This document shows, in pieces, positions 1-8,114 of a stretch of 11,296 nucleotides of DNA. The notes beneath the pieces were generated by a model, which saw only the letters and a list, made by a program, of their open reading frames with translations, searched no databases and was not told where the DNA came from. A program made the translations under genes and the position numbers. Location of the stretch: contig VAZT01000101.1 in assembly GCA_005884825.1 (NCBI GenBank), positions 1-11,296 on the forward strand, in the 5' to 3' direction. Numbering within the stretch: position 1 is the first letter of the stretch; each line of letters begins with the position of its first letter. The stretch comes from Alphaproteobacteria bacterium. Lineage in GTDB: Bacteria > Pseudomonadota > Alphaproteobacteria > ATCC43930 > CGMCC-115725.

Positions 1-924
1 GGGCTCGGCCTCTTTAACAAACCCCGATTTATCGACCTCCTTGACGAATTTGACGCCCATCTTTTCGAGCCGCGCCATCGACTCGTGCTCGAGGCCAAAG
101 GCCTTGTCCGGCATCGTGCGGCCGACCTCGTCGGCGGCAGCCTGGACCCAGCGCTTCTGCTCGTCATTGAGGCTGTTCCACACCTTGTCGCTGACCCAGA
201 TGATATTGTTGTTCGCCTCGTGCTCGGTCAACGACATGATCGGCGCGACCTCGTAATGCTTGTTCATCTGGTAGACATTGATCCCGTTCTCGGCGGCCTC
301 GACGACCCCGGTCTGCAATGACGTGTAGACGTCGCCAAACGGCATGTGAACGGTTTGCGCGCCATAAGCCGGGAACATCGTGTCCTCAGTCGCGGTCGCC
401 TGGACCCGCACCTTGACGTTCTTCAGATCGCTCAGGTTATGGATCTCGCGCTTGCTGTAGATATCCCGGAAGCCCATGGTCCCGAGCGCCAGGGTATGGG
501 CGCCTTCGACCTTTGAATTCATCATCTCTTTGAACGCCGCCACGACCGCCGGGTCGGCGAGGGCCTTTTTCAGATGATCCTCCGAGCGAAACACGAAGTG
601 GATCGAAAATACCCCGGCTTCCGGCTGCACGGTCGCCGAGTTCGCCGTCGACGTGATCGCGAAATCGATGTCGCCGGTCCGCAGTTTCTGCAATACCTGG
701 GGCTCCTGGCCGAGCTGCGCTCCCGGAAACTGGTCGATGATCATCGTGCTTTTGCTGAGTTCCTGCAGCTTGTTGGCAAAGGTATCGGCAGCGATCCCGT
801 AGGCCGTCGTATGCGGCTGGTCATAGGCAAAGCTGAAATGGCGCGGCTCGGCAGCCTGCGCCCCGATCGACGCCGCCGTGGCGAAGAACAGCACGGTGGC
901 CATGAGAATGGTATTGACGCGCAT
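1..924 (-). CDS. dctP: TRAP transporter solute-binding protein, DctP family (3' end outside window)
   Basis: Periplasmic solute-binding subunit of a tripartite ATP-independent (TRAP) importer, the family that captures C4-dicarboxylates and many other organic acids. I translated 308 codons from ATG at 924; the frame is still open at position 1. Residues 1-24 form a signal peptide ending AQA before AEPRHF. The DctP pattern follows: an early GAQLGQ segment, the LRTGDIDFAI segment, VRVQ with the family's conserved carboxylate-binding arginine, then AAENGINVYQMNKHYEV. A GGGAGG ribosome site lies 7 bases before the ATG. The family is usually about 320-340 residues, so only a short C-terminus is missing. 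No dctQ or dctM membrane subunit is visible; they could lie beyond the left edge. The gene follows livK in the same direction after 92 bases of hairpin-rich DNA, so co-transcription is uncertain. Substrate cannot be read from sequence. Confidence 0.93.
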   Translation of the reverse strand, partial: MRVNTILMATVLFFATAASIGAQAAEPRHFSFAYDQPHTTAYGIAADTFANKLQELSKSTMIIDQFPGAQLGQEPQVLQKLRTGDIDFAITSTANSATVQPEAGVFSIHFVFRSEDHLKKALADPAVVAAFKEMMNSKVEGAHTLALGTMGFRDIYSKREIHNLSDLKNVKVRVQATATEDTMFPAYGAQTVHMPFGDVYTSLQTGVVEAAENGINVYQMNKHYEVAPIMSLTEHEANNNIIWVSDKVWNSLNDEQKRWVQAAADEVGRTMPDKAFGLEHESMARLEKMGVKFVKEVDKSGFVKEAEP

Positions 925-931
925 TCGGGTG

Positions 932-937
932 CCTCCC
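932..937 (-). promoter_or_regulatory. Ribosome binding site of dctP
   Basis: The minus strand reads GGGAGG, ending 7 bases before the ATG at 924. It supports that start over the in-frame ATG seven codons downstream. Confidence 0.7.
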
Positions 938-958
938 TGAGCCTCAGTTTCATTGTCA

Positions 959-1010
959 CCCCGCAGAAGCGGGGCCAGGAAATGATCCTGGCTTCCCACT
1001 TTCGCGGAAG
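959..1010. repeat. Three consecutive hairpins between livK and dctP
   Basis: Three inverted repeats stand side by side: CCCCGC/GCGGGG (959-964 and 969-974, loop AGAA), GCCAGG/CCTGGC (974-979 and 987-992, 7-base loop) and CTTCC/GGAAG (992-996 and 1006-1010). The first two share base 974 and the last two share base 992. The arrangement resembles dispersed intergenic palindromes of GC-rich proteobacteria built on CCCGC-GAAAGCGGG-type stems. In the transcript it lies just after livK, so it could end transcription, stabilise the liv mRNA 3' end, or be a mobile repeat only. No T-tract follows, so a classic intrinsic terminator is not supported. Confidence 0.6.
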
Positions 1011-1016
1011 GGGCTC

Positions 1017-2135
1017 CTACATCTCGGCGTAGGTGCCGTTCTTCCAGATGTAGAAGACGTATTTCGGGTCGGTCACGTCGCCTTTCTTGTCCCAGGTCAA
1101 GGGACCGACGACGGTCTGTACGGTCATCGAATGCAATGCCTTCGACAGATCGTCGACCTTGACCGACTTGGCCTTCTCCGCCGCCGCGGCGAAGGCCTGG
1201 ATCGCGGCGTAGGTGTAGAGCGTGTAGCCCTCGGGGTTGTACGGCGGCTTTTCTGCCATGAACTTGTCGACGACGGCCTTGGCCGCAGGGACCTTGCGCG
1301 GATCGGGCGGGAAGGTCATCAGCGTACCCTCACCTGAAGGACCGGTGATCTTCCAGAACTCTTCGGTCACCAGCGCGTCGGCGCCGATGAACTGGGCCTT
1401 CAAACCCTGATCGCGCGCCTGGCGGACGATCAGCCCGCCCTCGGTCTGGTACCCCCCGAAATAGATCACATCGATATTCGCCTGCTTCATCTTGCTGACC
1501 AGCGCCGAGAAGTCCTTGTCGCCCTGGGTGATCGCCTCGTACATCGTCTCCTTGAGGCCCGCCTTGTTCATCGCCTTCATCGTCTCGTCGGCGATGCCTT
1601 TGCCATAGGCGGTCTTGTCATGGACGATCGCGACGTGTTTTCCCTTGTAGTGATCGGCCAGATACTTGCCGGCGACAGCGCCCTGCGCGTCGTCGCGCCC
1701 GCAGGCGCGGAAGACGTTGTTCCAACCCTTCTTTGCGGCGTCGTCGGTCAACGCCGGGTTGGTCGAGGCCGGGGTCATTTGCAGCACGCCCGCCTCGTTG
1801 TAGACCGCCGAAGCCGGAATCGACGCCGACGAGCAGTAATGCCCGGCGACAAAAACGACCTTCTTCCCGACCACGTCGTTGGCCGCCGCGACCGCCTGTT
1901 TCGGATCGCACGCGTCGTCCGCGATGATCAGGTCGAGTTTCTTGCCGAGCACCCCGCCCTTGGCGTTGATGTCGGCGACCGCCATCTCGGCGCCGCGCTT
2001 CATCTGCTCGCCGAGCGCGGCGTTGGAACCGGTGATCGGCCCGACCACCGCAATCGGCATGTTCTGCGCGTTGGCTGCACCGGCGGCCATTGTAAGCGCC
2101 GCCGCCAAGACGACCGAACGGACCAAGAATTTCAT
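1017..2135 (-). CDS. livK: Branched-chain amino acid type ABC transporter substrate-binding protein (LivK/LivJ-like)
   Basis: Periplasmic receptor that delivers ligand to the LivHMGF importer coded just upstream. It is 372 residues from ATG 2135, a normal length. Residues 1-23 are a signal peptide (positive start MKFLVR, hydrophobic core, ANA before Q). The mature chain begins as a type I periplasmic fold (PIAVVGPITGSNAALGEQM). Cys76 and Cys101 of the precursor become Cys53 and Cys78 after cleavage at 23, the positions of the disulfide in E. coli LIV-binding protein. SSASIPAS and TPASTNPAL are the usual ligand-contact loops. I prefer ATG 2135 to the ATG at 2174 because GGGGAGG stands 4 bases before it and the upstream codons lack signal-peptide character. 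It lies 49 bases after livF. The ligand may be an amino acid or another small organic solute; members of this family also bind aromatic acids, urea and amides. Confidence 0.93.
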   Translation of the reverse strand: MKFLVRSVVLAAALTMAAGAANAQNMPIAVVGPITGSNAALGEQMKRGAEMAVADINAKGGVLGKKLDLIIADDACDPKQAVAAANDVVGKKVVFVAGHYCSSASIPASAVYNEAGVLQMTPASTNPALTDDAAKKGWNNVFRACGRDDAQGAVAGKYLADHYKGKHVAIVHDKTAYGKGIADETMKAMNKAGLKETMYEAITQGDKDFSALVSKMKQANIDVIYFGGYQTEGGLIVRQARDQGLKAQFIGADALVTEEFWKITGPSGEGTLMTFPPDPRKVPAAKAVVDKFMAEKPPYNPEGYTLYTYAAIQAFAAAAEKAKSVKVDDLSKALHSMTVQTVVGPLTWDKKGDVTDPKYVFYIWKNGTYAEM

Positions 2136-2139
2136 GAGA

Positions 2140-2146
2140 CCTCCCC
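2140..2146 (-). promoter_or_regulatory. Ribosome binding site that fixes the livK start
   Basis: The minus strand has GGGGAGG followed by TCTC and the ATG at 2135. No comparable site precedes the in-frame ATG at 2174. Confidence 0.7.
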
Positions 2147-2184
2147 AGTACGGCGTTCGGTTTGACTGTAGCATGAAGGCAGGC

Positions 2185-2907
<723 letters not shown>

Positions 2908-2909
2908 CC

Positions 2910-2937
2910 CCCTCTCCGCCCCTGGGGGCGGAGAGGG
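2910..2937. repeat. Perfect 13-bp palindrome overlapping the livF ribosome binding site
   Basis: CCCTCTCCGCCCC (2910-2922) pairs perfectly with GGGGCGGAGAGGG (2925-2937) across a 2-base gap. It is followed on the plus strand by TCGGGGTGAGG. This looks like the palindromic intergenic element common in GC-rich alphaproteobacterial genomes. In the liv mRNA the 3' arm contains the purine-rich livF ribosome site and ends 2 bases before its ATG. Confidence 0.75.
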
Positions 2938-2942
2938 TCGGG

Positions 2943-2992
2943 GTGAGGTGGGGGAAGCTCCCAGTTCGGAGCAGCGGCGCTACCCACCTCAC
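2943..2992. repeat. 10-bp inverted repeat spanning the livG stop codon
   Basis: GTGAGGTGGG (2943-2952) and CCCACCTCAC (2983-2992) are exact inverse complements enclosing 30 bases. The right arm overlaps the livG stop codon (TGA, 2991-2989). It sits between two CCCTCTCC-type palindromes and may be part of one compound repeat that inserted at the livG-livF junction. Confidence 0.55.
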
Positions 2993-3867
2993 GCTGCCGC
3001 GCCGTTGGCGCGGGCCCCTCCCTCTCTCCCCGCAAGCGGGCGGAGAGGGGCTTCCTCGGCGGCATTGTCGATTTCGTCCTCGCCGAGATAGGCCTTGATC
3101 ACCTCGGGGTCGGCGCGCACCTCGGCCGGAGTGCCGTCGGCGATCTTGCGGCCGTAATCGAGCACGATCACGTGATCCGAAATGCCCATCACGACGCTCA
3201 TGTCGTGCTCGATGAGCAGGATGCCGATCTGCTCCTCGTCACGGACGCCGAGCAGTAGATCATTGAGCTCGGCAGATTCGCGCGGATTGAGACCGGCGGC
3301 GGGCTCGTCGAGGCATAAGAGGGCAGGGCCGGTGCACAATGCACGCGCGATCTCCAGGCGGCGTTGCGCACCGTAGGGCAGCGCCGCTGCCAACCAGTCG
3401 GCGCGGTCGGTCAAGCCGATCCGGTCGAGCCAATGCCGGGCGCGTTCGACGGCGGCCCGCTCCGCAGCGCGGTAGCGCGGCAGGCCGAGGAGCCCGGCGA
3501 GCGAAAAAACGCTCGCTTTCATCAGCGGGTTGTGCTGCGCGACGATCAGATTTTCCAGAACGGTCATCCCGGCGAACAGCCGGATATTCTGAAAGGTGCG
3601 GGCAATGCCGGCGCGGCGCACAATGCGGAACCCCTCGATGCGCTCGAGTTGCAGGATCTCGCCGTCCTTGTGCACGGCGAGCCGTCCGGCGCTCGGCCGG
3701 TAAAAGCCGGTCAGGCAGTTGAAGACTGTGGTCTTGCCGGCGCCGTTCGGACCGATGATCGCGGTGATCTCGCCACGATAGGCAGTAAAGGAAATATTGT
3801 CGACCGCAACCAGTCCGCCGAAGCACATCGTCAGATTTTCGACCGCGAGCAGTGGGACTGGGCTCAT
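2989..3867 (-). CDS. livG: Branched-chain amino acid type ABC transporter ATP-binding protein LivG
   Basis: Cytoplasmic ATPase partner of LivF. It is 292 residues from ATG 3867. Motifs: Walker A GPNGAGKT (39-46), Q-loop TFQNIRLF (91-98), signature as LPYGAQRR (163-170; this degenerate form is typical of LivG), Walker B LLCLDEPAAGLNP (183-195) and switch His221 in LLIEHDM. The family-specific C-terminus DPEVIKAYLG ends near 262, where LivG proteins normally stop. About 20 further residues (from 273, APLRPLAGREGG onward) are coded by a palindromic repeat and look like a repeat-derived tail with no conserved function. The start overlaps the livM stop as ATGA, which implies translational coupling. 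Confidence 0.95.
   Translation of the reverse strand: MSPVPLLAVENLTMCFGGLVAVDNISFTAYRGEITAIIGPNGAGKTTVFNCLTGFYRPSAGRLAVHKDGEILQLERIEGFRIVRRAGIARTFQNIRLFAGMTVLENLIVAQHNPLMKASVFSLAGLLGLPRYRAAERAAVERARHWLDRIGLTDRADWLAAALPYGAQRRLEIARALCTGPALLCLDEPAAGLNPRESAELNDLLLGVRDEEQIGILLIEHDMSVVMGISDHVIVLDYGRKIADGTPAEVRADPEVIKAYLGEDEIDNAAEEAPLRPLAGREGGARANGAAA
3015..3050. repeat. Imperfect palindrome inside the 3' end of livG
   Basis: CCTCTC and CCCGC (to 3033), a 2-base loop, then GCGGG (3036-3040) and GGAGAGG form an imperfect stem. It is of the same type as the palindrome at 2910-2937: both have CCTCTCC arms and CGGAGAGGG on the right arm. It is translated as the extra C-terminal tail of LivG. Two such elements 70 bases apart suggest a paired insertion. 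Confidence 0.6.
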
Positions 3868-5174
3868 CGGCTAGAGCCGAGGCGCAAGGTCGGCTCGCGA
3901 TGGGCGATCAGACCGCGAGGTCGCCACACCATTACGCCGACCATCGCGGCGCCAAAGATCAGCATGCGGAACTCGGCAAAGGCGCGGCCGAATTCGGGCA
4001 GGCTGACCAGCAGGACCGCGGCCAGCACGACCCCCAGCTGGCTGCCCATCCCGCCGAGCACGACGATCGCAAGTATCGTCGCCGATTCGATGAACGTGAA
4101 ACTCTCCGGGCTGATGAATCCCTGACGGGTCGCGAAAAAGCAGCCGGCAAAGCCGCCGAACATCGCGCCGATCGCAAAGGCGGAGAGCTTGACGGTGGTC
4201 GGGTTGATGCCGAGTGCGCGGCAGGCCACCTCGTCTTCGCGCAAGGCCTCCCAGGCCCGCCCGATGGGTAATTGGCGGATGCGCAAGGTGAAGGCGTTGG
4301 TCAACAGCGCCATCGCCAGAATCACGAAATAAAGAAAGATGACGCGGTGGTCGGGCGAGAATTCGAGCCCGAAGAATTGATGAAAGGTGGCGACCCCCTC
4401 GGGCGCGGAGCGGGCGAAATGCAACCCGAAGAAGGATGGCCGCGGGATCCCCCCGATGCCGTTGGGGCCGCCGGTTACCGGCGCCCAGTTCAACAGCACG
4501 ATGCGGATGATCTCGCCAAAGCCGAGCGTGACGATCGCGAGATAGTCGCCGCGCAGACGCAATACCGGAAAACCGAGGACGACCCCGAAGCTCGCGGCCA
4601 CGAGACCGGAAAACGGCAGTGCTTCCCAGAAAGTAAAATCGAGGTCGCGCGCCAGCAGACCGAACGTGTAGGCGCCGACCGCATAAAACGCGACGTAGCC
4701 GAGATCGAGCAGCCCGGCTAGTCCGACGACGACGTTGAGACCCCAGCCGAGCATCACATAGATCAGCACGGTGGTGCCGAGGTCGATCAGATAGCGCGAC
4801 GAGAAGGGCAGGAACGGCAGGGCGACCGCAAACCCGATCCCGAGGAGGGTGATCGGCAAGGCTTGCCGATTGCCCCAGGCGGCGATGGAGATGAGAACCC
4901 TTGCCCTGCCCGTTGGCCTGGTACGATAGAGTTGCTGAAGCACGCGCAGCGCGAGCCGTCCGGCAAACACCGCCGCGCCGCCAATTGCGACCCAATCGAA
5001 ATGGGTGCGGATGCCGAGGGCGCCGCCGCCGATGTCATAGGTTTGCAGGCCCACCAGCGGCAGGGCGAGCAGGACCGCAACCAATGCTGCGAGGACGGCG
5101 TCCTTGAGGAACGGGACCCAAAAGGCCGGCGGCTTAGCTGCGCTATCGACGGCGAGCCCAGCGGCAGCCGTCAT
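3864..5174 (-). CDS. livM: Branched-chain amino acid type ABC transporter permease LivM
   Basis: Inner-membrane permease that forms the translocation path with LivH. It is 436 residues from ATG 5174, the long LivM type with an N-terminal region of about 115 residues (including a hydrophobic helix near 22-43) before the conserved core. The core begins around YLIDLGTTVLIYVMLGWGLNVVVGLAGLLDLGYVAFYAVGAY, residues 127 onward; the motifs used are GLNVVVGLAGLLDLG and the ATPase-coupling loop GRAWEALREDEVACRALGI. LRLRGDYLAIVTLGFGEI, also typical, lies between them. The last helix is followed by WRPRGLIA, the standard LivM ending. The start overlaps the livH stop as TGATG, and the stop overlaps the livG start as ATGA. 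The frame stays open upstream to 6407, but that part is out of frame with LivH and has no LivM character, so the short start is correct. Confidence 0.94.
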   Translation of the reverse strand: MTAAAGLAVDSAAKPPAFWVPFLKDAVLAALVAVLLALPLVGLQTYDIGGGALGIRTHFDWVAIGGAAVFAGRLALRVLQQLYRTRPTGRARVLISIAAWGNRQALPITLLGIGFAVALPFLPFSSRYLIDLGTTVLIYVMLGWGLNVVVGLAGLLDLGYVAFYAVGAYTFGLLARDLDFTFWEALPFSGLVAASFGVVLGFPVLRLRGDYLAIVTLGFGEIIRIVLLNWAPVTGGPNGIGGIPRPSFFGLHFARSAPEGVATFHQFFGLEFSPDHRVIFLYFVILAMALLTNAFTLRIRQLPIGRAWEALREDEVACRALGINPTTVKLSAFAIGAMFGGFAGCFFATRQGFISPESFTFIESATILAIVVLGGMGSQLGVVLAAVLLVSLPEFGRAFAEFRMLIFGAAMVGVMVWRPRGLIAHREPTLRLGSSR

Positions 5175-6088
5175 CAAACCTTCTCCACCTCGGGCCGGCC
5201 AAGGAGGCCGGTGGGACAAAAGACCAGAACCAGGATGAGCACGACGAAAACCGAGACATCCTTGTACTCGACCGAGAAATAGCCGGACCAGAAGGCCTCG
5301 ATCAGGCCGATCAGAATGCCGCCGAGCATCGCCCCCGGCAGTGACCCGACGCCGCCGAGAACGGCAGCGGTGAACGCTTTGACGCCGGCGAGAAAACCGA
5401 TAAAGAAATCGACGACGCCGTAATAGAGGGTGACCATGAGCCCGGCGACCGCGGCGAGCGCCGCGCCCATCACAAAGGTCAGCGAGATCACCCGGTCGAC
5501 ATCGACGCCGAGCAGCGCCGCCATCCTCATATCCTGCTCGCACGCGCGCTGCGCGCGGCCGAGCGGCGTCACCGCGATCAGGGTGGTGAAGCCGATCATC
5601 AGTGCCAACGTCAGCAGCATGATGAAGAGCTGCAAATAGCTGAGCCGAACCGCAAACCCGCCGCTCTCGAAGACCGTGAACCCGCCCTGGACGACAGGCG
5701 GCATCGGCTTCCCCCGCGCGCCCTGGAAGATCTGCACGTAATTCTGCAGAAAGATCGACATGCCGATCGCCGAGATCAGCGGCGCCAGACGAAATGAGCC
5801 GCGCAAGGGCCGGTAGGCGATCCGCTCGACCGCCCAGCCATAAATTGAAGTGAAGAGCATCGTTATCAACAAAACGATCGCCAGAGCGAGCGGGACATAC
5901 GTGACGCCGGCCAAGCCAAGCACCAGGAAAGCAATGATCGATATAAAGGCGCCGATCATGTAGATCTCGCCATGGGCGAAATTGATCATGCCGATGATGC
6001 CGTACACCATCGTGTAGCCGATCGCGATCAACCCATAGATCGCCCCTAAGGTTAAACCGTTGATCAGCTGCTGCAGAAAATATGCCAT
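5174..6088 (-). CDS. livH: Branched-chain amino acid type ABC transporter permease LivH
   Basis: Inner-membrane permease, first gene of the liv operon. It is 304 residues from ATG 6088 (MAYFLQQLINGLTLGAIYGL), the classic LivH N-terminus and length. Conserved features are GYTMVYGIIGMINFAHGE (residues 24-41), the coupling loop LGRAQRACEQDMRMAALLG, KAFTAAVLGGVGSLPGAMLGG, and the closing FCPTGLLGR. About eight hydrophobic segments are visible. The frame extends 14 codons upstream to a TTG at 6130, but those residues (RRCGEACQRHR) are not LivH-like. The ribosome site before the ATG is weak (GGACG). Its stop TGA overlaps the livM ATG by one base. It begins 102 bases after the methyltransferase gene, so it may have its own promoter. 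Confidence 0.94.
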   Translation of the reverse strand: MAYFLQQLINGLTLGAIYGLIAIGYTMVYGIIGMINFAHGEIYMIGAFISIIAFLVLGLAGVTYVPLALAIVLLITMLFTSIYGWAVERIAYRPLRGSFRLAPLISAIGMSIFLQNYVQIFQGARGKPMPPVVQGGFTVFESGGFAVRLSYLQLFIMLLTLALMIGFTTLIAVTPLGRAQRACEQDMRMAALLGVDVDRVISLTFVMGAALAAVAGLMVTLYYGVVDFFIGFLAGVKAFTAAVLGGVGSLPGAMLGGILIGLIEAFWSGYFSVEYKDVSVFVVLILVLVFCPTGLLGRPEVEKV

Positions 6089-6190
6089 CCGCGTCCGATG
6101 ACGTTGGCAAGCCTCGCCACATCGGCGCAAACCTTATGCGCAAGCCGATTAGAACCGCAAGCCGATGCGCCCCGCTGCCGGCGCCGACCG
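6089..6190 (-). promoter_or_regulatory. Leader of livH with an 11-bp direct repeat; possible liv operon promoter region
   Basis: This 102-base gap holds two exact copies of CGCAAGCCGAT (6139-6149 and 6156-6166, plus-strand reading), 17 bases apart. An inverted ATCGGC lies at 6121-6126, opposite the GCCGAT at 6144-6149. On the coding strand a weak TTGCGG (6160-6155) and ATAAGG (6137-6132) are 17 bases apart, but the match to a sigma-70 promoter is poor. The repeated units are candidate regulator sites for the transporter operon. No terminator for the methyltransferase gene is evident. Confidence 0.35.
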
Positions 6191-6967
6191 CTAGCCGGCA
6201 ACGGCAAACAAGGAAGTTCCGATAGCGTTCTGGCGGCGAAGGGTCCGCCGATGGTCGATGCGGAACATCGCCCCCATTGCCCAACTGATCGGCCAAGGGG
6301 GCAGGGAGAGGTACCGTCTGTACACGTCCACGTTCGCATCGCCGGGTCGGCTGCGTCTGCGGGACTTCCTGGTTTGCAATGGGCGGACCATCCACTGACC
6401 CCACCACAGAATATCTTCCACCATCAGTCCGGCCTGCTCGAGACAGTTGCGCAGCGACTCCGCAGTATAGCGGCGTCGATGTCCCTGTATTTCATCGAAC
6501 TCCGAATATAATTCCGGGATCGCGGGAACGCTGAGGATGAGGCGGCCTCCCGGATTTACCAGGCGCCGAAGTCGCTGCACTGCCTGGCAGTCATCGTCGA
6601 TGTGCTCGATGACGTCGAGGGCCAGCACGCAGTCGTAGCCTGGCAAATCGCCGGGCAGAGGCTGCGAGATATCGGCCTCGATCAGCTGGCGGTCGGAACG
6701 GTCTAGCCGATCAAGCGCTCTGCGGGATATGTCGAGGCCGCTAACCCGGTACCCAGCACCTTCGAGTATTCGCAAGTTTGTGCCCCAACCGCAACCGACT
6801 TCAAGAATATTCGCCGGCGGCGAAATGCGCAGCTCGTTCAATAACGCCAGTACGATCTCCGCTCGCGCCGCCCACCACGGATGGCGTGAAACGATGTCGG
6901 ACAGCTGGACAAGAATGTTTTCATCCATGTTGTCCTCGGGCGCACCCTGTGACCAAGTGGTGATCAT
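6191..6967 (-). CDS. Class I SAM-dependent methyltransferase of a glycan cassette
   Basis: Cytoplasmic methyltransferase with a Rossmann fold, target unknown. It has 258 residues from ATG 6967. Motif I is LEVGCGWGT (55-63), the acidic end of strand 2 is Asp79 in GLDIS, and motif IV is ALDVIEHI (116-123). NPGGRLILSVPA (138-149) and GHRRRYT (162-168) are typical of methyltransferases found beside GtrB/DPM1-like glycosyltransferases. The ATG at 6967 overlaps the glycosyltransferase stop as ATGA, implying coupled translation. A second in-frame ATG at 6928 (MDENILV) has GAGG 5 bases before it and begins where family similarity starts, so a 245-residue product is equally possible. From its neighbours it may methylate a sugar or the lipid-linked product of this cassette; that is inference. 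Confidence 0.82.
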   Translation of the reverse strand: MITTWSQGAPEDNMDENILVQLSDIVSRHPWWAARAEIVLALLNELRISPPANILEVGCGWGTNLRILEGAGYRVSGLDISRRALDRLDRSDRQLIEADISQPLPGDLPGYDCVLALDVIEHIDDDCQAVQRLRRLVNPGGRLILSVPAIPELYSEFDEIQGHRRRYTAESLRNCLEQAGLMVEDILWWGQWMVRPLQTRKSRRRSRPGDANVDVYRRYLSLPPWPISWAMGAMFRIDHRRTLRRQNAIGTSLFAVAG

Positions 6968-8052
6968 GGGGTATCGTCGGTCACCCGAGCCATTGGTGGT
7001 GAGCGAAGCATCCCGGTTCGTGCAGTTCCCGAAGACAGGCCGGTATCAGGGTGGACGATCTTGTCGAGGATTACATAGGTCGGCCGGCCCTTCGCCTCAG
7101 TGTAAATACGCCCGATGTACTCTCCCAAGACGCCGGTGCTTATCAGCTGTATACCGCCAATTAGCAAGATCGTCAGAATAGTAGAAGAAAATCCTTGTAC
7201 ATCGGAGGCTCGCATTCCCAAAATCGGGATATCAAAAACTCTGAAGACCAGGACCAGCAGCAAAGCAATAAAGGAAATGCTCGACATCAAGAGTCCGCCA
7301 ACAAAGACAGCGGTGAGCGGCGTCGTCGAAAAATTGAAAATCCCATCAAAAGCGAGTTTTATTAATCTGTGCAGCGGATATTTCGTGACCCCTGCCGCGC
7401 GCGTATCGCGTTCGTAAGCAATGCCGACTTGACGAAAGCCGCTCCATGCGCGCAATCCGCGAAAGAAGCGATTTCGCTCAGGCAGCTGGTTTATTACATC
7501 CAATACCTGCCGATCGATAAGCGAAAAGTCACCGGCGTCGAGCGGGGCATCAATATTCGCCAACCATTGAAAAATCTTGTAATAGGATTTATAGGCGCCA
7601 CGCTTGAGCAGAGATTCCTTCCGCTTGGTGCGGATGCCGTAGACGACATCCGCTCCGTGCAGCCAATGGTGGACCATGTCCAGAACAACTTCCGGAGGAT
7701 CTTGCAGATCTGCGTCTATTACCACGATAGCGTCACCGTCCGCATTCGCTAGACCGGCACTGACCGCGGCTTGGTGGCCGAAATTGCGCGAAAGCAGCAC
7801 CGTTTTGACCCGCGGATCCTCACTTGTAAAGTTTGCTGCGAGGCTGGGAGTGGCGTCAGTGCTGCCGTCATCGACGAACACGACCTGTAGATCAAAGTCT
7901 CTATTGCCGAGCACAGCAACAAGTCTCTGGTATGTGGCTGAGATGACCTCCTCTTCATTGAAACACGGAACCACGACAGACAATGAAAACCGATCAGGCC
8001 GCGCGTGGCAGCTAGTCAGACCTAGTCGGGTTCTTGCCAAATCAGTATTCAT
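6964..8052 (-). CDS. Family 2 glycosyltransferase, GtrB/DPM1-like, membrane-anchored
   Basis: Inverting glycosyltransferase expected to move a sugar from a nucleotide donor to undecaprenyl phosphate on the cytoplasmic face. It has 362 residues from ATG 8052. The GT-A domain opens with LSVVVPCFNEEE (24-35). DDGST (61-65) and DADLQDPP (113-120) are the nucleotide- and metal-binding aspartates, and PERNRFFRGL (191-200) and GVTKYPLHRL (221-230) are the loops typical of GtrB, ArnC and DPM1-type enzymes. Two membrane helices follow (about 246-270 and 290-313), then GEYIGRIYTEAKGRPTYVI. The frame is open further, to a TTG at 8109 with poor start context; neither start has a good ribosome site. It overlaps the methyltransferase gene by ATGA and follows the broken membrane-protein gene, matching a lipid-linked sugar donor plus transferase arrangement. 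Which sugar is used cannot be read. Confidence 0.88.
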   Translation of the reverse strand: MNTDLARTRLGLTSCHARPDRFSLSVVVPCFNEEEVISATYQRLVAVLGNRDFDLQVVFVDDGSTDATPSLAANFTSEDPRVKTVLLSRNFGHQAAVSAGLANADGDAIVVIDADLQDPPEVVLDMVHHWLHGADVVYGIRTKRKESLLKRGAYKSYYKIFQWLANIDAPLDAGDFSLIDRQVLDVINQLPERNRFFRGLRAWSGFRQVGIAYERDTRAAGVTKYPLHRLIKLAFDGIFNFSTTPLTAVFVGGLLMSSISFIALLLVLVFRVFDIPILGMRASDVQGFSSTILTILLIGGIQLISTGVLGEYIGRIYTEAKGRPTYVILDKIVHPDTGLSSGTARTGMLRSPPMARVTDDTP

Positions 8053-8114
8053 CGGAGGCTGGGTGACCGATCGCCGAAGCGTTATAATCGCGATCTCTTT
8101 GCCCTTCAATCATT

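Noticed and set aside
574..1032. Plus-strand 152-codon frame
   Set aside because: It is opposite the dctP signal-peptide region and runs on into the hairpin repeat; the dctP reading on the other strand explains the codon pattern.
5175..6407. Upstream extension of the livM frame, giving an 847-residue open frame
   Set aside because: The extension is antisense-like shadow of livH in another frame, arginine and proline rich, with no membrane helices. The LivM family start and the TGATG overlap fit ATG 5174.
8053..8109. Extended glycosyltransferase start at TTG 8109
   Set aside because: The extra 19 residues have no family similarity and no ribosome site; ATG 8052 is nearer to the usual distance before the GT-A domain. 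It is not fully excluded.
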